Source: JAXMAF01 sp046350555
GTDB taxonomy: Bacteria > Planctomycetota > Phycisphaerae > Phycisphaerales > SM1A02
Assembly: GCA_046350555.1 (NCBI GenBank)
Contig: JAXMAF010000007.1
Coordinates: 124,001-188,000 of the forward strand
Direction of reading: 5' to 3'
DNA: 64,000 nt
Both the position numbers and the translations under genes were made by a program. Positions within the stretch are counted from its first letter, which is position 1, and the number at the start of each line of letters is the position of its first letter. A model generated the notes under the pieces. It was not told where the DNA came from. It searched no databases and saw only the letters and a list, made by a program, of their open reading frames with translations. This document shows, piece by piece, positions 56,936 to 64,000 of the stretch.

Positions 56936-59725
56936 ATGCGTCGTCACCCAGGTGGTCGCGCCGACGTGGATCGCGCGCGCTCGAACAACGGTTCCGAGAC
57001 CCCCCCTCCCGCATCGCCGCTTCGCCGGGCGATCTGGGTCGTGGCGCTCTGCGCCTGGGGCTTCGCGCTGCTCTCGATGATCAGCTTCGACGCCGCCGAC
57101 TGGCCGTCGCACGTGGTCGCGGTCCACCCCGAACCGCCGACGAACTTCGGCGGGCGCGCCGGGGCGATGCTCGCGTACCGGCTCCTGCTCGTCTTCGGAA
57201 GCGGCGCGTGGGTCCTCGTCGTCGCCGGCGGCGCGGCGCTCGTGGTGAGCGCGACGGGCCGCGCCATCGGACATCCCGCGGTGCGCGCCATCGGCGTCCT
57301 GCTCGCGACCGTCTCGCTCGGCGGACTGCACGCGGTCCTCGCGCCGCGCCTCGGCGCGCTCACCGGCGTCGAGGCGGGCCTGCTCGGCATCGCCGCGGCG
57401 GCCGAACTGGGTCGTCGCTTCGGTGGCGTGGTCGTGGTGGCCATCCTCGGCGCCGGCCTTGTGATCGGCGCCGTGACCGCCGCCGATCGAATCGTCCTCG
57501 CCCTTCCGAGGCAGTTGCTCGCCGGAATCGCATGGCTGTGGCGTTCCACGATCGCCGGACTCGACACCCTTCAGTCGCTCAATCCGCTTCCGCTGCTTCG
57601 GCGGGTCGTGGCGCGCCTGACCGGTTCGTCGGCGATCCCCGCTTCGGTGGCCCTCGGATCGAGCGGAACCAGCCAGGGGGCGGCGGGCGCCTCGCGCCGC
57701 GCGGACGGCCCTTCCGAGGATTCGATCGATCACTCGGACCATGATCCCGACGACCGGCCGATCGTGATGGGGCGCCCCGTCGCGGCCATCCGGAACGTGC
57801 CGGCCGATCTCGATTCGGTGGAGCGCGAGGTGATGGACCTCGACGACGAATCGCTCGACGAGTCGCCCAGCCATGGCCTGGAGGATGGGCTCGACGACGA
57901 TCGCCTCGACGAACACGACGCGGTCGCGGCCGCCGAGGCCTCGGCCGTTCGCGGGACCACCGAGGACGAGGATGAAGACGAAGACGATGGCGCCGTCGCG
58001 CCCGAGGTCGACGCGGTCGACGGCGAGCCGGCGGCGCCGGCCGACTCGGCGCCACACCGCCTTTCGCCCGAGGAGCTGCGGGCGAAGATCGCCCGGCTTC
58101 CGCTGCGAATGACCGGCCGCGCGACCGTCGTCGCGCGCGAGGAGGACATCGCCCGCACGCCAGTCGAGCCATCCAGCCTCGAAGGGTACAGGTTCCCGAC
58201 GCTCGAGCTGCTCGAGGAACCCGACTCGAACTACTCCGAGAAGATGGAGTCGTTCGTCCGCAGGCAGGCGCAGATCCTCGAGGAGTCGCTCCAGACCTTC
58301 TCGATCGACGCGGAGGTGGTCGGCATCGAGAGCGGACCGGTTGTCACGCTCTTCTCCGTCCAGCTCGCCCCGGGCACGCGCGTCGCGCGGCTCCAGACGA
58401 TCGCCAGCGACATCGCGCGATCGCTCCAGGCGCAGAACATCCGGATCCTCCCCAACACCGCGGGCAAGACGACCGTCGGGATCGAGGTGCCGAACATCCA
58501 GAAGGAGAAGGTGCGGCTGAAGGAGCTCATGTCGGGCGGCCACGCCGACGGGATGGCGCTGCCGATGTTCCTGGGCAAGGACGCGTCGGGCGAGCCGCTG
58601 GTGGCCGATCTCACGCGCATGCCGCACATGCTGATCGCGGGCACGACCGGCTCGGGCAAGAGCGTCTGCATGAACTCGATCATCATGAGCTGGCTCTACA
58701 CCAAGCGACCCGACGAGCTCAAGCTCGTCCTCGTCGATCCGAAGATGGTCGAGATGAGCCAGTTCGGCGACATCCCCCACCTGATGTGCCCCGTGGTCAC
58801 CGAGATGGGCCGCGCCGCCGCGATCCTCGAATGGGCGGTCACGAAGATGGAGGAGCGCTACGAGCTGCTCAAGGAGGCGATGGTGCGGGACATCGGCTCG
58901 TACAACGCGCTCACCGAGGAGGAGCTCTACGAGCGCTTCGACCCGAGCAACGATCTCGAGCGCGCCAAGATCCCCAAGAAGCTCCCGTACATGGTCTTCG
59001 TGATCGACGAGCTCGCCGACCTGATGATGACCAACAAGGAGGTCGAGCACTTCATCGTGCGCATCGCCCAGAAGGCCCGCGCGGTGGGCATCCACCTCAT
59101 CCTCGCGACGCAGCGTCCGCAGGCGAACGTGGTGACCGGACTCATCAAGAGCAACATGCCCTGTCGCGTGAGCTTCAAGGTCGCCAGCGGCATGGACAGC
59201 CGGATCGTGCTCGACAGCAAGGGCGCCGAGCTGCTGCTCGGGCAGGGCGACATGCTCTTCCTCAATCCGAAGACGAGCGAGATCCGTCGTTCGCAGGGCA
59301 CGCTGGTCACCGACGGCGAGATCCGCAAGGTCACCAAGTTCCTCCGCGAGGTCGCGGCCCCGAGCTTCGAGCGGTCGCTCATGACGCTGCGCGCGATCAC
59401 GGCGGGCGAATCGGGCGCGGAGGGCGCCGTCGACAATTCGGAGCGCGATCCCCTCTTCGACCAGGCCGTCGAAATCATGATCGAGAGCGGCCGCGGATCG
59501 GTCTCGCTTCTCCAGCGCCGCCTCGCGATCGGCTACAGCCGGGCGTCGCGACTCGTCGACCAGATGGGACTCGCCGGAATCCTCGGTGAACACAAGGGTT
59601 CCGTCGCGCGCGAGGTGATCATCACGCTTGACGACTGGAAGCAGATGAAGGCGATGGAAGACCAGGCCGAGAAGGAAGGCACGGTCTTTGCAGAGACCGA
59701 CGGCGAGCATCCAGCGGCGATGTGA
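56936..59725 (+). CDS. ftsK: FtsK/SpoIIIE-family DNA translocase
   Basis: 929 residues from ATG 56936 (a TTG 13 codons earlier is possible). Four TM helices near the N-terminus (AIWVVALCAWGFALLSMISF and three more up to VVVVAILGAGLVIGAV), then an acidic disordered linker of about 200 residues (DEDEDEDDG). The motor has GTTGSGKS (569-576), LVLVDPKMVEMSQF, and Walker B PYMVFVIDELADLMM. The C-terminal gamma domain (VSLLQRRLAIGYSRASRLVD, EHKGSVAREVIITLDDW) recognises KOPS-like sites. Segregates chromosome ends at the septum. Confidence 0.95.
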   Translation: MRRHPGGRADVDRARSNNGSETPPPASPLRRAIWVVALCAWGFALLSMISFDAADWPSHVVAVHPEPPTNFGGRAGAMLAYRLLLVFGSGAWVLVVAGGAALVVSATGRAIGHPAVRAIGVLLATVSLGGLHAVLAPRLGALTGVEAGLLGIAAAAELGRRFGGVVVVAILGAGLVIGAVTAADRIVLALPRQLLAGIAWLWRSTIAGLDTLQSLNPLPLLRRVVARLTGSSAIPASVALGSSGTSQGAAGASRRADGPSEDSIDHSDHDPDDRPIVMGRPVAAIRNVPADLDSVEREVMDLDDESLDESPSHGLEDGLDDDRLDEHDAVAAAEASAVRGTTEDEDEDEDDGAVAPEVDAVDGEPAAPADSAPHRLSPEELRAKIARLPLRMTGRATVVAREEDIARTPVEPSSLEGYRFPTLELLEEPDSNYSEKMESFVRRQAQILEESLQTFSIDAEVVGIESGPVVTLFSVQLAPGTRVARLQTIASDIARSLQAQNIRILPNTAGKTTVGIEVPNIQKEKVRLKELMSGGHADGMALPMFLGKDASGEPLVADLTRMPHMLIAGTTGSGKSVCMNSIIMSWLYTKRPDELKLVLVDPKMVEMSQFGDIPHLMCPVVTEMGRAAAILEWAVTKMEERYELLKEAMVRDIGSYNALTEEELYERFDPSNDLERAKIPKKLPYMVFVIDELADLMMTNKEVEHFIVRIAQKARAVGIHLILATQRPQANVVTGLIKSNMPCRVSFKVASGMDSRIVLDSKGAELLLGQGDMLFLNPKTSEIRRSQGTLVTDGEIRKVTKFLREVAAPSFERSLMTLRAITAGESGAEGAVDNSERDPLFDQAVEIMIESGRGSVSLLQRRLAIGYSRASRLVDQMGLAGILGEHKGSVAREVIITLDDWKQMKAMEDQAEKEGTVFAETDGEHPAAM

Positions 59726-60391
59726 AATGCGGGACGCACCGGGCGACGGCGATTGCTTTCATTGACCAATTTCTTCCGGGTCACCGATATTCACACTTGA
59801 CACGCGATGTGGCAGTGGTACTGTCCTCATCGTTCCGGGAGTTATGCGGATCCCAGTCGACCTCGATGCGTTCGACGCTTCGCTTGCGGAACTTGCTTGC
59901 GGGGCTTGCTTGCGGGGCTCGCTTGGGGGACTTTCTCGCAACCGCAGTGTGATGCGGGATGGCCCTCGACGGGGCGCGAGGATTGACGGGGAGACATGTC
60001 GGCGTTTCGCTGGAAAATGGGATCGCACGCGAATCGCCTTTGGGGCGTCGGTACTTTGGGAGGGTACCGAACCGGATGCCGAACTAGATACCGAACTGGG
60101 TACCGAACTGGGGTTACACAATTCGAGACGACTCGACGAGTTCGCGGTGTTGGACGAACGTCCAACGCAGGCTTGTTCAGCGCGCCTCGTGTCGCCGGGA
60201 GGGAGACGGAATTGCACAGGGGGTCCGTTGAGGCCTTGAAGGGCCTTGCTTCGCTTTCTCTGCAACATTGATCCTCGCCGAGTCGCTCGGCACGCTGAAC
60301 CGTCATTGGCGGCTTGGCGACCCATTTGACTCTTCGATCCGAAGCCTGCGGAAGGAGGCCGGTCGACGGGAAAGCTGTTGCATGCGCTTTG
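59726..60391. repeat. Repeat-rich intergenic region after ftsK
   Basis: No supported gene. Contains a family A terminus (59844-59879, ATGCGGATCCCAGTCGACCT), a CTTGCTTGCGGGG tandem (59891-59930) and a GGTACCGAACTGG-type tandem (about 60061-60115). Frames here have poor codon content. Confidence 0.7.
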
Positions 60392-60495
60392 ATGCGGATT
60401 CCAGTAGATCTCCATGCGTTCGACCCGTCGCCCACGGCAGCGTCTCGCGGCGGAATGGGGTTGGGTGGGGCGCGAGAATCAACTGGGACCCGTAC
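60392..60495 (-). repeat. Dispersed repeat family A, full copy
   Basis: Reverse-orientation copy from ATGCGGATTCCAGTAGATCT to AATCAACTGGGACCCGTAC. Both ends are intact and complementary in part. 165 bp upstream of the secreted protein at 60660. Confidence 0.87.
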
Positions 60496-60659
60496 GAGTC
60501 AGCGTCGTCCTCGGAAGGGACGACGGTCGCTCGATGATCCGGGAGTGGTCGCCGGGCGGTTTGGGAATGGGTGGCTGCATCCTTCGCGTGGCGTGCCTAT
60601 GCGACCGCGCATTCCGGGCGGCAGCCAATGTTCACACCCAAGCCAAGGAGTATCACGAA

Positions 60660-62447
60660 ATGTCAAGCATTCCTCGATGTGCGTGGACGGCGGCGCTGGC
60701 GATGTGCGCGGCGACGTCCTGGTCGACGATGGCACTCGCCAGCGACGACACGAGCGACGGCCAGATCGGCTCGGTCGCCGACGGCTGGCCGATCGTGCTC
60801 GATGCCGGATCGCAGAGCATGACGCTCGAAGTGCCGCCCTGCCCGCCCGATGCGTGCCCGGCGCCCGGCTACCAGGTCGCCGTCAAGCTGTGGATGCGCA
60901 CGGTCGCGGCCCCCGGTGTCACCGGCTACCAGGCGTTCGTGGACTACGACAGCACCAAGCTGCTCTACGAGCCGACCCTGAGCACCTATGGAACCGGCAA
61001 CTGCGGCGTGCAGTCGGCCAACGACTTCCCGCTTGAGCTCATTCCGCTCGGCCTGGCCAACTGGGCGCCCAACAAGCTCCAGTTCGCGGCCAACGTCGCC
61101 CTCGCGTTTCCCCAGGTGCCGATCGTGGGCGACTCCCAGCTCGTGACGATCGTCTTCACCGTGCTCGGCGCCCCCTTCTGCGACACCACGTCGCTCGGCT
61201 TCGGCACCGGGCCGGGTGGCTTCCTCTCCGAACTGAGCTTGAACGGCGTGCCGCTGGTCGGCACGCGGCTGGTCGGAACGGGCCTCTTCACGCTCGACAC
61301 CGTGGCGCCGACGGTCTTCTGCCCGCCGGACATCACGACCTACTCGGAGCTCAACCGCACGCTGGCGGGCGACACCGACTGCACCGTCGCCCATGCCGGC
61401 GTCGGATGCAGCGATGTCGGCTGCACCGCCATCGTGTGCACGATGGATCCCTACTGCTGCAACACGTTGTGGGACGGCATCTGCGCAATCGAGGCCGTCT
61501 CGTTCTGCCCGCCGGACTTTGGACCGTGCGGCGGTTCGATCGTGAGCTTCAACGTGACCGCGACCGACACGTGCGACCCAATGCCGACGATCCAGTGCAC
61601 CACTGGCGGATTCCCGATCTCGAGTCCAACCCACTTCCCGGTGGGAATCACCGCCATCACCTGCACCGCGACCGACGACTGCGGCAACGTCTCCGCGCCA
61701 TGCGGCTTCCTCGTCACGGTCACGCCTGAGAACCTGGTCTCGGTCAGCATCACGCTGCCAACCGTCGATCCGTTCCAGTGCGCCGTCTTCAACCGATGCA
61801 TCCACTTCCAGACCAACATGTGCGCCGCCGTCGCCGATGTGACGCTGCCGTTCACGCCGCAGGCGTGCTTCGGGGCGAACTACGCGACGTTCGTCGGCGA
61901 CATCCTCATCCCCTGCGGGACATGGACCTCGCTCTGCGCGAAGGACCGGCAGCACACCAAGTGGGACACCGCGACGCTGCTCCGCACGGGAACCACCTAC
62001 AGCGCCTCTCCCATCACCCTCCTTCCGGGTGACGACGACAACGACGGCGACGTCGACATCAACGACGTCACCTGGCTGGTCTTCCAGTTCGGAGGCCCCG
62101 CCAAGGCGCCGACCTGCTTCCCGATCTTCCCCGCCGATCGCGACGCCGACTTCGGCAACAGCGGCTTCGTGGGCATCCAGGACTACTCGGCGATGACGCC
62201 GCAGTTCCTGACCGTGTCGTCGTGCGCCTGCGCGCTGCCCGAGCTCGGCGAGCCCGAGGAGTTCGTCAAGGATCGCACCTGGCTGTCGATCGACGAGATC
62301 GATCCGGCGATCGCCGCCGACGTCGACCTCAACGGCGACGGGATCTTCGACCACACCGACGTGCGCATCTTCGAGATGCGCAACGGCCTGCCGACGACCC
62401 TCTCGTCGAAGATGCGCGCCCATCCCAACCACGAGCCCGGCCACTGA
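60660..62447 (+). CDS. Secreted protein with cohesin-like, Cys-rich, HYR and dockerin-like modules
   Basis: 595 residues from ATG 60660 with AAGGAG ten bases upstream. Signal peptide (ALAMCAATSWSTMALA). Residues 40-210 look like a cohesin fold (YQVAVKLWMRTVAAPGVTGY, QAFVDYDSTKLLYEP). A cysteine-rich module at about 230-285 reads VGCSDVGCTAIVCTMDPYCC then NTLWDGICAIEAVSFCPPD. A HYR domain (TDTCDPMPTIQCTTGG, TCTATDDCGNVSAPC) follows, and the protein ends with dockerin-like loops (DNDGDVDINDVTWL, DRDADFGNSGFVGIQDY, DLNGDGIFDHTDVRIF). No enzyme. The next gene is a paralogue. Confidence 0.8.
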   Translation: MSSIPRCAWTAALAMCAATSWSTMALASDDTSDGQIGSVADGWPIVLDAGSQSMTLEVPPCPPDACPAPGYQVAVKLWMRTVAAPGVTGYQAFVDYDSTKLLYEPTLSTYGTGNCGVQSANDFPLELIPLGLANWAPNKLQFAANVALAFPQVPIVGDSQLVTIVFTVLGAPFCDTTSLGFGTGPGGFLSELSLNGVPLVGTRLVGTGLFTLDTVAPTVFCPPDITTYSELNRTLAGDTDCTVAHAGVGCSDVGCTAIVCTMDPYCCNTLWDGICAIEAVSFCPPDFGPCGGSIVSFNVTATDTCDPMPTIQCTTGGFPISSPTHFPVGITAITCTATDDCGNVSAPCGFLVTVTPENLVSVSITLPTVDPFQCAVFNRCIHFQTNMCAAVADVTLPFTPQACFGANYATFVGDILIPCGTWTSLCAKDRQHTKWDTATLLRTGTTYSASPITLLPGDDDNDGDVDINDVTWLVFQFGGPAKAPTCFPIFPADRDADFGNSGFVGIQDYSAMTPQFLTVSSCACALPELGEPEEFVKDRTWLSIDEIDPAIAADVDLNGDGIFDHTDVRIFEMRNGLPTTLSSKMRAHPNHEPGH

Positions 62448-62453
62448 GCCGGC

Positions 62454-62491
62454 AGGGCGAGTCCGCCGCCAGCGCGGCGGACACGCCCTGT
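62454..62491 (+). terminator. Strong hairpin after the secreted protein gene
   Basis: CAGGGCG/CGCCCTG (7 bp) and GTCCGCCGC/GCGGCGGAC (9 bp) stack with one mismatched A pair and a CAGC loop, six bases after the stop at 62447. No T-run follows (TCTCATTCC), so termination may need other factors. Confidence 0.7.
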
Positions 62492-62673
62492 CTCATTCCA
62501 CACCTGAGGTTCTTCCAGGATTCCAGGTCTTTCCAATTGCCCATTTCCAGCCCCTCGGCGTCCGCGAAAGCGGCGCCGGGGGTTTCCTTCGCGGCCCTTG
62601 CCCGCGGCGCAGTCCGATCACCGCACGACACCGCACGAGCGCGAGTCGAGCCCAAACTGAAGGAGTGTCCGGC
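62492..62673. other. Short gap before the second paralogue
   Basis: No gene. AAGGAG at 62660-62665 is the ribosome binding site for the gene at 62674. Confidence 0.5.
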
Positions 62674-64000
62674 ATGTTGCATCTCTCGAATTCCACCAGG
62701 AACGCGGCCTCGGCCGCGATCGCCGCCGCCTGCGTGTCGGTGACGGCCCTCGCCAGCACATCCTCCACCGTGTACTTCGAGGACTTCGCCGGTGGCGGAC
62801 CCCACGGATATACGTTTGCGGGGGCGACCAACCTCTGGCACGTGACGGACCTCTCGGTCTTCTGCCTCGGCAGCCCGAGTGGCTTCGGGCTCTATTACGG
62901 CAACGACGCCACGTGCAACTACATCACGGGCGCCCTTGCCAATTCCGGCACGGCGACGTCGCCGACGATCGACCTGACCGCGGAGTCGGGGGCGATCACG
63001 CTCTCGTTCGACTATCGGATCGAGATCGAGAGCTTCACGTCGGCCGGATGCTTCTACGACATTCCGCAGGTGCTGGTCTCCGACGACGGGTTCGCGACCT
63101 CGACGCTCGTCGCCGGAAGGATCCAGTGCGGCGCGCCGGTGGACCTGGCGATCGGCGTGGGGTGGACCAGCGCGACGGTCGACCTGTCGGCATTTGCCGG
63201 ATCGATGATCCAGGTTCGCTTCTTCTTCGACTCCGTGGATTCGTTGTTCAACGGCTTCCTCGGTTGGGGCGTGGACAACATCCTCGTCACCGCGGGCGCC
63301 CAGCGCCTGAGCCTGGAAGGCGTCGATTGCCAGGACGATGTCTTCCCCGGTCAACCTGGTCACCAGATCGAGGTGGACCTCTGGATGCGCAGCCTCGACG
63401 GGCCGGCCACCGGCTTCCAGGCGTTTGTCGAGTTCGACGACACGCTCCTCAACTATCGAGGAGACCTGACGTCGTACACGGCCGCACCCTTCACGCTTCA
63501 CATCTTCTCCCCCGCGATTGCGCAGACGGGGGTCGGCAAGCTCACCTTCGACGGATCGGCGCCCTTCGGCGGCGGCGGGACGGCGATCGACTCGCGGCTG
63601 GTCAAGATCATCTTCGATGTCGTCGACGAGTGCGCCACGACCGAGGTCGGCTGGGACCTCGGTGGCCTCTTCGACTCCGAGCTCAGCTTCCAGGGACTTC
63701 CTCTTCCGACCAAGCTCGAAGCCACGGGCGACCTGCGGCTCGACGACACGCCGCCGATGATCACGTGCAACTCGGACGTGACGACCTACTCCGAGCTGAA
63801 CCGCACGTTGGCCGGCAACACCAACTGCACGGTCGCCCATGCCGGCGTCGGATGCAGCGATGTCGGCTGCACCGCCGTCGTGTGCACGGCGGATCCGTAC
63901 TGCTGCGACACGTTGTGGGACAGCATCTGCGCAGGCGAGGCCGTCTCGTTCTGCCCGCCGGACTTCGGTCCGTGCGGTGGCTCGATCGTGAGCTTCAGCG
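62674..64000 (+). CDS. Secreted protein, cohesin-like and Cys-rich modules, 3' end outside window
   Basis: Open for 442 codons from ATG 62674 to the window end with no stop. Signal peptide (ASAAIAAACVSVTALAS). Residues 28-210 form a jelly-roll-like domain (YFEDFAGGGPHGYTFAGATN, ITLSFDYRIEIESFTSAGCF, MIQVRFFFDSVDSLFNGF). Then a cohesin-like domain (HQIEVDLWMRSLDGPATGFQ, AFVEFDDTLLNYRG) and the same cysteine-rich module as its neighbour (VGCSDVGCTAVVCTADPYCC then DTLWDSICAGEAVSFCPPD). The shared segments (61310-61560 and 63770-64000) are close to identical at DNA level, indicating recent duplication. Confidence 0.8.
   Translation, partial: MLHLSNSTRNAASAAIAAACVSVTALASTSSTVYFEDFAGGGPHGYTFAGATNLWHVTDLSVFCLGSPSGFGLYYGNDATCNYITGALANSGTATSPTIDLTAESGAITLSFDYRIEIESFTSAGCFYDIPQVLVSDDGFATSTLVAGRIQCGAPVDLAIGVGWTSATVDLSAFAGSMIQVRFFFDSVDSLFNGFLGWGVDNILVTAGAQRLSLEGVDCQDDVFPGQPGHQIEVDLWMRSLDGPATGFQAFVEFDDTLLNYRGDLTSYTAAPFTLHIFSPAIAQTGVGKLTFDGSAPFGGGGTAIDSRLVKIIFDVVDECATTEVGWDLGGLFDSELSFQGLPLPTKLEATGDLRLDDTPPMITCNSDVTTYSELNRTLAGNTNCTVAHAGVGCSDVGCTAVVCTADPYCCDTLWDSICAGEAVSFCPPDFGPCGGSIVSFS

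Overview
This is a high-GC bacterial window that looks like a planctomycete, most likely class Phycisphaerae. Five secreted proteins end in dockerin-like GDLNxDGxVxGADLGxLLxxWG tails. There is also a beta-propeller/HEAT/cytochrome-c protein of the planctomycete type, a PVC-style ECF sigma factor, a CPxCGYDL zinc-ribbon membrane protein, and a topoisomerase VI A/B pair. No rRNA, tRNA, CRISPR array or complete transposon was seen.

Layout. 1-8.7 kb: class I aldolase (5' cut), a radical copper oxidase, and two head-to-head paralogous propeller proteins, all but the aldolase secreted with dockerin-like tails. 8.7-15.1 kb: a propeller/cytochrome c protein and bifunctional PutA. 15.1-23.3 kb: repeats, comM (frameshifted), an aminotransferase, a secreted protein (frameshifted), two membrane proteins, and a truncated nucleotidyltransferase with its partner. 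23.3-32.4 kb: rpsO-pnp, a histidine kinase, a methyltransferase (frameshifted), an S41 peptidase-like lipoprotein, and a large secreted protein. 32.4-36.2 kb: a 160-bp MITE-like palindrome and topoisomerase VI A and B. 36.8-41 kb: a secreted protein, an hsdR scrap, an integron-cassette-like gene ending in an attC-like site, an M42 peptidase and RibB with a decayed RibA domain. 41-50.2 kb: sigma factor, ThyX, orphan oligopeptide ABC ATPase and a dehydratase-ACP-dehydratase operon, interleaved with large mosaic repeat arrays. 50.2-59.7 kb: coaD, MBL protein, GH172/DUF2961 protein, panB, htrA, ftsK. 59.7-64 kb: repeats and two tandem paralogues sharing cohesin-like and cysteine-rich modules, the second cut by the window end.

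Two dispersed repeat families shape the intergenic space. Family A is about 105 bp with imperfect inverted ends (consensus near ATRCGSRTYCCAGTWGAC). It has about ten full or partial copies. Family B is a mosaic of three modules plus hypervariable heptamers and fills 0.6-1.6 kb gaps at four places.

Several conserved genes (comM, a methyltransferase, a dockerin-tailed protein, probably top6A and possibly the histidine kinase beside a 15-G run) carry single-base frame breaks. So many breaks in intact-looking genes suggest residual sequencing indels as much as true pseudogenes. All assignments come from reading the translations and motifs; no database search was possible.
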